The notes beneath the pieces are model-generated. The model did not search any database. It was not told the origin of the DNA and saw nothing but the letters and a program-made list of their open reading frames with translations. Shown piece after piece: positions 1-7,953 of a stretch of 33,411 nucleotides of DNA. The DNA comes from Blautia sp. Lineage in GTDB: Bacteria; Bacillota; Clostridia; Lachnospirales; Lachnospiraceae. Position 1 is the first letter of the stretch, and the number at the start of each line of letters is the position of its first letter. The stretch is taken from contig JABUSW010000130.1 in the NCBI GenBank assembly GCA_021443885.1, positions 1 to 33,411 on the forward strand, read 5' to 3'. The position numbers were made by a program, and so were the translations under genes.

Positions 1-165
1 GGCGCATTGATCCTTGCCACCATCGCAAAAGCACTTCCGTTGGTCGGTATTGACGCCCTGGCACAGAATACCATCAAGGGTGTTCTGATCCTGGTAGTTG
101 TTGTCATCAACGTTGTTCTGCAGCGTGTAGCGGACAGCAAAGCATTAAAAGGAAGGGAGATGTAA
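1..165 (+). CDS. Sugar ABC transporter permease, C-terminal end only (partial at window edge)
   Basis: Frame 1 is open from base 1 to TAA at 163-165 (GALILATIAKALPLVGIDALAQNTIKGVLILVVVVINVVLQRVADSKALKGREM*); hydrophobic, directly upstream of another permease. Confidence 0.75.
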   Translation, partial: GALILATIAKALPLVGIDALAQNTIKGVLILVVVVINVVLQRVADSKALKGREM

Positions 166-167
166 TC

Positions 168-1187
168 ATGGCTGGAAAATCTGGAAGAAGCATTAATAAT
201 GTACCGGAAAGTTCAATCAAGAAGATCTTATTCAGCTGGGAAGGCATATTGGTTATTCTCCTGATTGGAATAAATATTTTCTGTTCGTTTTTCTCAGAGT
301 ACTATAATCTGAACAGCGTACTGCGTCAGATGCCGGTTTATCTGGCAGAAGTATTTCTGATGATTCCAATGGCATACATACTGATTCTGGGAGAAATCGA
401 CATTTCAGTAGGTTCTATCGTATGCCTCTCTGCAACAACTGCATGCCTGGTATGTAATACCGGGGCTCCGTTTATTGTGGTGATTCTTGCAACATTACTG
501 GTCGGCACGGTCTGCGGCGCTGTCAATGCAACGATCCTGACACAGTTTACCGAGCTGCCGCCAATGATCGTAACATTGGCAACACAGATCATCTTCCGCG
601 GTATTTCCGAGATCGTTCTGGGAAGCGGCGGCAGTATTTCTGCAACCAACACGGAAGGCTTTTCAGCCATCGCTTCCAAGTTAAAGCTGGGCGAAGGATT
701 AAAGATTCCTTACATCTTATTCCTGGTACTGATTCTGTCCGTTGTTTTTGCCATCGTTCTTGGCAAGAGCACATTCGGACGACGCGTATATGCGATCGGT
801 ACAAACCGTCTGACCGCATATTACTCCGGGGTTCACGTACAGAAGATCCGTTTCCTGATCTACACGGTTATGGGAACCTTCTCCGGGCTTTGTGCACTGT
901 TTCTGGTATCTTCCTCCTTCGGTGCCAATACCACGACCGGTACCGGATTTGAGATGGATGCCATCGCCATGGCAGTATTCGGAGGTATCTTGTCCACAGG
1001 CGGAAAAGGAAACCTCGCCGGTGGTGTGATCTCAGCATTTATCATCGTATGTCTCCGCATCGGTCTTGGTCAGAGAGATGTACATGCACAGGTAATTCTT
1101 CTGATCCTTGGTGTGCTTTTGATCGGTGCCGTTGCACTCCCGAATATCATTACACAGATCAAGAGAAAACTTGCTGTAAAAAGATAA
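168..1187 (+). CDS. ABC transporter permease, RbsC/RhaP-like (CUT2 family)
   Basis: 339 aa, multiple TM segments, motif 'GEIDISVGSIVCLSA' typical of ribose/rhamnose-type permeases; RBS ggaagggag upstream. Confidence 0.88.
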   Translation: MAGKSGRSINNVPESSIKKILFSWEGILVILLIGINIFCSFFSEYYNLNSVLRQMPVYLAEVFLMIPMAYILILGEIDISVGSIVCLSATTACLVCNTGAPFIVVILATLLVGTVCGAVNATILTQFTELPPMIVTLATQIIFRGISEIVLGSGGSISATNTEGFSAIASKLKLGEGLKIPYILFLVLILSVVFAIVLGKSTFGRRVYAIGTNRLTAYYSGVHVQKIRFLIYTVMGTFSGLCALFLVSSSFGANTTTGTGFEMDAIAMAVFGGILSTGGKGNLAGGVISAFIIVCLRIGLGQRDVHAQVILLILGVLLIGAVALPNIITQIKRKLAVKR

Positions 1188-1193
1188 ATTACC

Positions 1194-1222
1194 GAGACAA
1201 AACAGTACTTTTGTTATATAAT
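1194..1222 (+). promoter_or_regulatory. Possible sigma-A promoter for the SBP gene: GAGACA-N17-TATAAT
   Basis: Perfect TATAAT at 1217-1222 with a 4/6 -35 match (1194-1199) at 17 bp spacing, in the permease-SBP gap. Confidence 0.4.
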
Positions 1223-1242
1223 TACCTTACTTAAGTAAGTGG

Positions 1243-1268
1243 CTGCCTTGCGGCAAAAGGCAAGGCAG
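1243..1268 (+). promoter_or_regulatory. Intercistronic stem-loop upstream of the SBP gene
   Basis: CTGCCTTG (1243-1250) / CAAGGCAG (1261-1268), 8-bp perfect stem with 10-nt loop, no T tract. Confidence 0.55.
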
Positions 1269-1303
1269 TTGCAAATAAAAATTCCTAAAGGGAGGACAAA
1301 AAA

Positions 1304-2326
1304 ATGAACAAAAAAGTAGTAAGCACTATCCTTGTTGGAGCTATGGTACTTGGTACAGCTACTACAGCATTTGCAGGAACAGCAGATGGCAAGAAAATCG
1401 CACTGGTTGGCAAATCTGCAGGTAACGCATTCTTCGAGATCGCAGCAGCATCTTTCGTAGAAGCAGGCGAAGCAGAAGGCGCAGAAGTAAGCGTTGTTTA
1501 TCCGGAGACTGCTACAGCAGATGCTCAGATCAAGGTTCTTGACAACCTGATTTCCCAGCAGCCGGATGCAATCTGTATCGCAGCCAACGACGTAAACGCT
1601 CTTCAGGCAAAACTGGAAGAAGCTATGGATGAAGGCATTAAGGTTGCTTCTTTCGACTCTGCTCCGAATGCTGACAGCCGTCAGATCTTCATCAACCAGG
1701 CTGGTACACAGGCAGTTGGACAGGCTCTTCTGGATGCTTGCTATGACCTTGCAGGAGGCGAAGGACAGTATGCGATCCTTTCCGCTACTTCTCAGGCAGC
1801 AAACCAGAACGCATGGATCGATGCTATGAAAGCAATCGCTGAAAGCGATGAGAAATACTCCACCATCGAACTCGTAGAAGTTGCTTACGGTGATGACGAA
1901 CCACAGAAATCCACAGACCAGACAGCAGCTCTTCTTGAGAAATATCCAGACCTTAAAGTTATCTGTGCTCCGACAACCGTTGGTATCGCAGCAGCTGCTA
2001 AATACCTTCAGGACAACGGATCTGCTTGCAAACTGACAGGTCTTGGACTTCCTTCCGAAATGGTAGAATATACAGGCGATGATGATGCTCATTCCTGCCC
2101 ATACTTCTATCTGTGGGATATGCAGGGCCTTGGAAAACTTTCCGCTCTGACAACCATCGCTCTGATCAACGAAGAGATCACAGGTGCTGAAGGCGAAACC
2201 TTCACAGCTGGAGACCTTGGCGATTACACAATCACAGTAGCTGATGACGGCGGCACAGAAGTTGTTCTCGGTCTGCCTCTGGAATTCAATCCGGAAAACA
2301 TCGAAGAAATGGCTAAACTGTACTAA
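1304..2326 (+). CDS. Periplasmic-binding-protein-like sugar ABC substrate-binding protein (RhaS-like; peripla_BP_4 type)
   Basis: 340 aa with signal peptide MNKKVVSTILVGAMVLGTATTAFAG; 'KIALVGKSAGNAFFEIAAASFVEAGEAEGAEVSVVYPETATADAQIKVLDNLISQQPDAICIAANDV' fold pattern; RBS gggaggac. Confidence 0.88.
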   Translation: MNKKVVSTILVGAMVLGTATTAFAGTADGKKIALVGKSAGNAFFEIAAASFVEAGEAEGAEVSVVYPETATADAQIKVLDNLISQQPDAICIAANDVNALQAKLEEAMDEGIKVASFDSAPNADSRQIFINQAGTQAVGQALLDACYDLAGGEGQYAILSATSQAANQNAWIDAMKAIAESDEKYSTIELVEVAYGDDEPQKSTDQTAALLEKYPDLKVICAPTTVGIAAAAKYLQDNGSACKLTGLGLPSEMVEYTGDDDAHSCPYFYLWDMQGLGKLSALTTIALINEEITGAEGETFTAGDLGDYTITVADDGGTEVVLGLPLEFNPENIEEMAKLY

Positions 2327-2374
2327 TCCGTACCGGTTGAATCGTAATTTCGATTAAACAATAACCACTTTATT

Positions 2375-2399
2375 GAGGCGGGGCATTTTGCTCCGTCTC
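2375..2399 (+). terminator. GC-rich stem-loop after the SBP gene (weak terminator or attenuator)
   Basis: GAGGCGGGGC-ATTTT-GCTCCGTCTC, full 10-bp stem including G-T wobbles; poor T tract. Confidence 0.5.
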
Positions 2400-2407
2400 A
2401 TGTTATG

Positions 2408-2480
2408 ATACCAGGGTCAAAAGGTATGAAGGGCTCATCGAGCTTGCGCCTGAGAGACTGAAAATACCTTTATTTATATC
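2408..2480 (+). repeat. Copy A of a two-copy intergenic element with predicted multi-stem fold
   Basis: ATACCAGGGTCAAAAGGTATGAAGGGCTCATCGAGCTTGCGCCTGAGAGACTGAAAATACCTTTATTTATATC, closely similar to 24751-24818; outer stem AAGGTAT/ATACCTT plus two small internal hairpins. Confidence 0.6.
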
Positions 2481-2499
2481 AGCAGAAGGAGATTCGGAT

Positions 2500-2811
2500 A
2501 TGATCAAAGGATTCAAAATGAAACTGTTCCCCGGACAGGAAGAAGAATATGAGATCCGTCACAACCAGTTATGGCCGGAAATGAAGGACATGATCCATGA
2601 GCATGGCGGAAAGAACTACACCATTTTCCTGGATAAAGAGACATTGACATTGTTTGGATACATTGAGATCGAGGATGAAGCGCTTTGGGCAAAAGGTGCG
2701 GACACAGCCATCAATCGTAAATGGTGGGACTTCATGGCAGATATCATGGAGACAAATCCGGACAACAGCCCGGTGGCAATCGATCTGCAGAATGTATTCC
2801 ATCTGGATTAG
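2500..2811 (+). CDS. rhaM: L-rhamnose mutarotase
   Basis: 103 aa; 'HNQLWPEMKDMIHEHGGKNYTIFLDKETLTLFGYIEIED...WWDFMADIM' matches the L-rhamnose mutarotase family pattern; RBS gaaggagat. Confidence 0.88.
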   Translation: MIKGFKMKLFPGQEEEYEIRHNQLWPEMKDMIHEHGGKNYTIFLDKETLTLFGYIEIEDEALWAKGADTAINRKWWDFMADIMETNPDNSPVAIDLQNVFHLD

Positions 2812-2824
2812 GAAAAATGACACG

Positions 2825-2854
2825 AAAAAGGCGGGGTTTCCACCGCCTTTTTTT
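2825..2854 (+). terminator. Rho-independent terminator after rhaM
   Basis: AAAAAGGCGGggtttccaCCGCCTTTTTTT. Confidence 0.85.
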
Positions 2855-2999
2855 ACTTGTCTTTTAATTTGAAATCATGTATCATATAGGGATGCTACAG
2901 GAAAGTGTTAAAGTATCCGGCAGCTGTGAAATCAAGAAAGACTGACAGCGAAGCAAAACTGCAGGACAGTAGATAGAAAGCAAGGAAAGAAGTGATTAT

Positions 3000-4385
3000 A
3001 TGAGTAATTATTCGATGATGGATCTGGGAGATGAGCTGAATAAGAAGTTCGATACTCTGGTTCACGACTGTCTGAATGCAAATATGTTTGACCAGGCTCT
3101 TTACAAAGAAAAAGAAGTAAAACGAGGACTGCGTGATGCGGATGGAAAAGGTGTAAGGACCGGTCTTACAGAAGTATCGGACGTAGTAGCGAAGAAAATA
3201 GTAGACGGCGTAGAACAGCCGGTAGAAGGCGAGCTTTATTTCCAGGGATTCGATGTGCGGGATCTGATCAATGGCAATAAACAGAAACGATTTATGTTCG
3301 AAGAAGCGACGTATCTTCTTTTGTTCGGAAATCTTCCGACGAAAGAAGAGCTGGAAAGCTTTGTCCGGATTCTGACAGACTTAAGAGAGTTGTCCGGTCA
3401 GTTTGTCCGGGATGTCATTATGAAAGCGCCGCCGGCAAATCTGATGAACGCCCTTCAAAAAGGAATCGTTCTTCTGTATTCTTATGATGAGAATCCGGAT
3501 GATACTTCGGTGGAAAATGTATTGAGGCAATCTCTGCAGCTGATTGCGAAAATGCCCATGATGGCTGTGTATTCCTATTATGCATACCGCCATTTCCACC
3601 TGGATAAGACCCTGGTGGTCCGGCCTCCGAAGAAGGGACTTTCCACGGCTGAGAATATTCTGTACATGCTTCGTATGGACGGACAGTATACAGAGCTGGA
3701 AGCAAAGGTTCTGGACGTGGCGCTGGTAATCCATGCAGAGCATGGCGGTGGTAACAACAGTACCTTTACGAATCATGTGGTTACATCTTCCGGTACCGAT
3801 ACTTATTCTGCAGTCGCAGCATCCATGTCCTCCCTGAAAGGACCAAGACATGGTGGTGCCAACCTGAAAGTTATTCAGATGTTTGACGATCTGAAAGAAA
3901 ACGTAAAAGATTTTTCGGACGATGCTGCAATCGAACAGTATTTAAGAGACGTTCTGGATAAGAAAGCCTTCGATAACGCAGGATTGATCTATGGTATGGG
4001 GCATGCCGTATATACGGATTCGGACCCGCGGGAAGTGCTGTTGAAAAAATATGCAAAATATCTTGCCGTTGAAAAAGGACAGGAAGAAGAATTTAACCTG
4101 TATCTGAAGGTGGAAGAGATCGCAGCAAGATTGATTGCGGAAAAACGTCATCTGTTAAAGCCGATCTGTGCCAATGTGGATTTCTACAGCGGGTTTGTGT
4201 ACACCATGCTGGGGATTCCCAGAGAACTCTTTACCCCGATCTTTGCCATTTCCCGTATTTCCGGATGGAGCGCACATCGTCTTGAGGAAATCGTTAATAA
4301 AGGTAAGATCATCCGTCCTGCGTATGTTTATGTCGGACATCACAGAGACTATGAAGACATTGAAGATCGTAGAGATGAATTCTAG
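3000..4385 (+). CDS. Citrate (or 2-methylcitrate) synthase
   Basis: 461 aa; 'YFQGFDVRDLI', 'HAEHGGGNNSTF', 'LKGPRHGGANLKV', 'GMGHAVYTDSDPR' citrate synthase active-site blocks. Confidence 0.92.
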   Translation: MSNYSMMDLGDELNKKFDTLVHDCLNANMFDQALYKEKEVKRGLRDADGKGVRTGLTEVSDVVAKKIVDGVEQPVEGELYFQGFDVRDLINGNKQKRFMFEEATYLLLFGNLPTKEELESFVRILTDLRELSGQFVRDVIMKAPPANLMNALQKGIVLLYSYDENPDDTSVENVLRQSLQLIAKMPMMAVYSYYAYRHFHLDKTLVVRPPKKGLSTAENILYMLRMDGQYTELEAKVLDVALVIHAEHGGGNNSTFTNHVVTSSGTDTYSAVAASMSSLKGPRHGGANLKVIQMFDDLKENVKDFSDDAAIEQYLRDVLDKKAFDNAGLIYGMGHAVYTDSDPREVLLKKYAKYLAVEKGQEEEFNLYLKVEEIAARLIAEKRHLLKPICANVDFYSGFVYTMLGIPRELFTPIFAISRISGWSAHRLEEIVNKGKIIRPAYVYVGHHRDYEDIEDRRDEF

Positions 4386-4422
4386 ATTCGTTTTTTTATA
4401 AATGACAAAGAAAGAATAGAAT

Positions 4423-4452
4423 AAGCCTTCTTCTGGGAACGGGAGAAGGCTT
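4423..4452 (+). terminator. Putative terminator after citrate synthase
   Basis: AAGCCTTCT...AGAAGGCTT stem followed by ttcctgtctt. Confidence 0.6.
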
Positions 4453-4474
4453 TCCTGTCTTAAAGAATGGAACA

Positions 4475-5854
4475 GTGATGGAAAAAAGAGGCGAAGAAAT
4501 TTTGAATAATGATAATAAAACGGAAAAAAATCAACAGTTTACAAAAATGACGGAGTCCAATGTATCCCGTCTGTTGGTGCAGCTGTCCATACCGGCGATC
4601 TTAAGTATGCTGATCACTACCATATACAATGTGGCAGATACGGCATTTGTAGGCACTTTGGGTACCAGCCAGAGTGGAGCCACAGGAATTGTGTTCAGTT
4701 ATATGACCATCATACAGGCCATTGCGTTTTTGTGCGGTCAGGGCTCCGGAAGCCTGATGTCCAGAGCGCTTGGGAAAAAAGAAACCAGACTTGCGATGGA
4801 ATATACTTCTACCGGTTTTTTCCTGATCTTCGGGATGGGACTGGTGCTGGAATTGCTGACATTCCTTTTTATGGATCCGCTTCTCCGGCTTCTGGGAAGT
4901 ACGGAGACGATTCTGCCCTACGCAAGAACATACATTACATTCATTGCCATAGGGGCGCCCTTCTATGCTTCCAGCCTTGCCATGAACAATCTGCTTCGTT
5001 ATGAAGGAAAGGCAAAGCTGGGAACCGTAGGGATGATGGCAGGAGCATTGCTGAACATTGGGCTGGATCCATTGTTGATGATGGTATTTAAGATGGGAAT
5101 TGCAGGCGCCGGTCTGGCAACCGCTTTTTCCCAGATCGTCAGCTTTTGTATATTGCTGTACATGTTCCTGTCCGGGAAGACCCAGACCAGGATCTCCATA
5201 AAGTATTGGGCCCATGAGAGCTCTATGGTATGGGATATTCTGGCAACCGGCTCCCCCAGCCTGATTCGACAGGGCCTGGGTGGTGTGTCCGGCATGCTGC
5301 TGAACCGCTGCGCGGCAGTTTACGGAGATGCGGCAGTGGCAGCCTTCAGCTGCGTATCCCGCATCAGCTTCTTTGCATTATCCATTGCCATTGGCATCGG
5401 CCAGGGCTTTCAGCCCATCAGCAGCTTTAATTATGGAGCGAATAAAAAGGATCGTGTCCGAAAGGCCTTCTGGATCGCCTTGACCGGGGAGGAAATCGTC
5501 ATCATTGTTCTGTCGATTCCCATGTTTGTCTTCGCGCCGCAATTGATCCGTGTGCTGCGGGACGATGTGGAGGTCATTGAGATCGGAACCCGTGCTCTTC
5601 GGCTGTTAAGCGCCTGTCAGCTTTGCATGCCTCTGACCATGATGGTGGAAATGGGCTTCCAGAGCATTGGCATGAAGGTGGAAGCCATCATCGGTTCCAG
5701 CCTGCGAAGTGGTCTTTTGCTGATCCCAAGCCTGCTGATTTTGTCTGAAACAAGAGGGCTTGCAGGCATTCAGGAAGCACAGCCGGTCTCCTTTGTGCTG
5801 TCCTTTGTGGTGGCGATATTTCTGTGCAGGATTTATATGAAGAAAATGCGGTAG
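4475..5854 (+). CDS. MATE family efflux transporter
   Basis: 459 aa, ~12 TM; 'LSIPAILSMLITTIYNVADTAFVGTLGTSQSGATGI' is a typical MATE N-terminus. Exact start uncertain. Confidence 0.9.
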   Translation: MMEKRGEEILNNDNKTEKNQQFTKMTESNVSRLLVQLSIPAILSMLITTIYNVADTAFVGTLGTSQSGATGIVFSYMTIIQAIAFLCGQGSGSLMSRALGKKETRLAMEYTSTGFFLIFGMGLVLELLTFLFMDPLLRLLGSTETILPYARTYITFIAIGAPFYASSLAMNNLLRYEGKAKLGTVGMMAGALLNIGLDPLLMMVFKMGIAGAGLATAFSQIVSFCILLYMFLSGKTQTRISIKYWAHESSMVWDILATGSPSLIRQGLGGVSGMLLNRCAAVYGDAAVAAFSCVSRISFFALSIAIGIGQGFQPISSFNYGANKKDRVRKAFWIALTGEEIVIIVLSIPMFVFAPQLIRVLRDDVEVIEIGTRALRLLSACQLCMPLTMMVEMGFQSIGMKVEAIIGSSLRSGLLLIPSLLILSETRGLAGIQEAQPVSFVLSFVVAIFLCRIYMKKMR

Positions 5855-5930
5855 CGGAAAACAGTGCAAATGAATGCATGCATATGTAAAACTTCGTGTG
5901 TTTATAGATAATTAAGGATTGGTGGCTTAA

Positions 5931-7418
5931 ATGAATAGTCAGACATTACGTGAAGCAAGAAGATTTGAAGAAGCAACGGAGAAAACGTTGAACCAGAGTG
6001 AACGACCGGCTTTCCATCTGGCTGCCAGGATTGGCTGGATGAATGATCCCAACGGTTTTTCTATTTATAAAGGGCGGTATCATATGTTTTATCAGTATTA
6101 TCCGTATCAGCCGGTTTGGGGGCCGATGCATTGGGGTCATGCTGTTAGCAAGGATCTGCTGCATTGGGAATACCTTCCGACAGCAATGGCTCCGGATTCA
6201 CCGTATGACAGAGATGGATGCTTTAGCGGAAGTGCATTGGAATTGCCGGACGGGAAACAGTTGTTGATGTATACCGGGGTGCTTGCCCTGCCTACGGCAA
6301 ATGGCGGGATTCAGGAAATTCAGACGCAATGCCTTGCGGTTGGGGACGGTGTGGATTATGTGAAATATGAGAAAAATCCCGTTATTACAGCAGAAGATTT
6401 TCCGGCGGACTTTAGCAGAAATGATTTTCGAGATCCGAAAATATGGAGAAAAGAGGACGGCACTTATCGTTGTATTGTAGCAAACAGACACAAAGAGGAA
6501 GAGGGACAGCTCCTTCTCTTCGAAAGCCAGGATGCTTTTTCGTGGAAATTTAAGAAGATATTTGCGGAAAATCATAATCGATATGGAAAAATGTGGGAAT
6601 GCCCGGATTTCTTTGCACTGGATGGTAAACACGTTATTCTAACTAGCCCGCAGGATATGTTCCCAAAGGGATTTGAATATCATAATGGAAACGGAACGCT
6701 TTGCCTGATTGGAAGTTATGATGATGAAACGGAGTCTTTTACGGAAGAAGCAGATCAGGCTATTGACTATGGAATCGATTTTTATGCACCTCAGACCATC
6801 CTCACCGAAGATGGAAGAAGAGTCATGATCGGCTGGTTGCAGAACTGGGATACCATTAATCATGGCAAACAGAATATAAAATGGTTTGGACAGATGAGTC
6901 TTCCGAGAGAACTCTCGATAAGAAATGGTCGTTTGTATCAGTGGCCGATTCGGGAATTGGAGACCCTTCGACATGACAGGATAGAGTATCAGAATGTGAA
7001 GATAATCGATAAGGTGATTCTTTCGGGGGTGGAAGGGCGTAGAGTGGACATGGAGATTACGGTGCGCCCTGGAAACCAGGAGAAGATTTACCGGAAATTT
7101 GATGTATGTTTTGCTGAGAATGAGTTATATCATTCACAGGTAAGCTTTCGCCCATATGACCATATCATGAGGATTGACCGAAAGTTTTCGGGTTCTCTTC
7201 GGGCAATTATTCATCAGAGAAGATGCAAGGTGATTGACAGTGACCGAGGAGAATTGAAGATGAGAGTCGTTCTTGATAATACCAGTGTAGAGGTGTTTAT
7301 AAACGATGGGATTCAGGTGATGTCGGCGACGATTCATACAGATATGAATGCGCAGGGAATATCATTTTATGCAGATGGGGAAGTGGAAATGGATATTGTA
7401 AAATATACTCTCGATTAA
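5931..7418 (+). CDS. Glycoside hydrolase family 32 (sucrose-6-phosphate hydrolase / beta-fructofuranosidase)
   Basis: 495 aa; 'WMNDPNGFSIYKGRYHMFYQYYP' nucleophile motif, 'NDFRDPKIW' RDP motif, 'WECPDFFAL' EC motif. Confidence 0.95.
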   Translation: MNSQTLREARRFEEATEKTLNQSERPAFHLAARIGWMNDPNGFSIYKGRYHMFYQYYPYQPVWGPMHWGHAVSKDLLHWEYLPTAMAPDSPYDRDGCFSGSALELPDGKQLLMYTGVLALPTANGGIQEIQTQCLAVGDGVDYVKYEKNPVITAEDFPADFSRNDFRDPKIWRKEDGTYRCIVANRHKEEEGQLLLFESQDAFSWKFKKIFAENHNRYGKMWECPDFFALDGKHVILTSPQDMFPKGFEYHNGNGTLCLIGSYDDETESFTEEADQAIDYGIDFYAPQTILTEDGRRVMIGWLQNWDTINHGKQNIKWFGQMSLPRELSIRNGRLYQWPIRELETLRHDRIEYQNVKIIDKVILSGVEGRRVDMEITVRPGNQEKIYRKFDVCFAENELYHSQVSFRPYDHIMRIDRKFSGSLRAIIHQRRCKVIDSDRGELKMRVVLDNTSVEVFINDGIQVMSATIHTDMNAQGISFYADGEVEMDIVKYTLD

Positions 7419-7422
7419 GCGA

Positions 7423-7457
7423 AGCGAGCAGAAGGAATAATTCCTTCTGCTCGCTTT
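7423..7457 (+). terminator. Rho-independent terminator after the GH32 gene
   Basis: AGCGAGCAGAAGGAATAATTCCTTCTGCTCGCTTTT, near-perfect hairpin. Confidence 0.88.
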
Positions 7458-7474
7458 TACAGTGAAGTATTATT

Positions 7475-7864
7475 TTGATGCAAGTGAATCATAATCATTC
7501 AGGAATACAAATAGCTGAGATATCGAATGGCGTATATGTAACATGCCCGGATGATGCACAGTACAGACTTGACTGGATCAAAGACATCTATACACCGGAT
7601 ATGAACACAACTTATGTATACCCGAATGTATTCATGAGCATGGAAGATGTAGAAGAGCTTTCAAACCTGAATGCTGACATTACAAAAACGATCAACGCAG
7701 CAAAATCTAACTTCGTTATAAATGGATTTACGGATGATGACTGGGATCAGCTGCAGAGTGATCTGGAATCTTATGGTCTGGAAGACTATCTTGCTATTTT
7801 CCGTACTTTCCTCCGCCTCTCTTCGGAGATAAAAAGTTGTTTTATCAGCACTCTTTCCTCCTGA
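7475..7864 (+). pseudogene. Probable C-terminal remnant of a family-1 (LipO/YtcQ-like) extracellular solute-binding protein
   Basis: 129 aa without signal peptide: '...[88 protein letters not shown]' resembles the last ~110 residues of such SBPs (x-x-L-D-x-Y-G-L-x-x-Y-L-x-I). The tail runs into the clpB regulatory region. Confidence 0.55.
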
Positions 7865-7871
7865 GTGCTAA
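7845..7871 (+). promoter_or_regulatory. CIRCE-like operator (HrcA) upstream of clpB
   Basis: TCAGCACTC-N9(tttcctcct)-GAGTGCTAA; one mismatch to canonical TTAGCACTC-N9-GAGTGCTAA. Confidence 0.88.
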
Positions 7872-7878
7872 TTTCTTA

Positions 7879-7907
7879 TTGACAAAACATATCACTGGTG
7901 TTATAGT
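7879..7907 (+). promoter_or_regulatory. Sigma-A promoter of clpB
   Basis: TTGACA (7879-7884), 17 bp spacer, TATAGT (7902-7907). Confidence 0.88.
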
Positions 7908-7953
7908 CCGGATAGAACAAAAGAAATCTCTGCTGGAAAAGGAGGTAGAGCTT

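Noticed and set aside
1214-2092. 292-aa minus-strand ORF (Cys/Ser/Phe-rich)
   Set aside because: Lies opposite the clearly coding SBP gene; odd composition with many Cys is typical of antisense frames. No RBS or family match.
7837-7953. ORF-track N-terminal extension of clpB
   Set aside because: Contains the CIRCE operator and the TTGACA/TATAGT promoter; a good RBS and conserved ClpB N-terminus begin at 7954.
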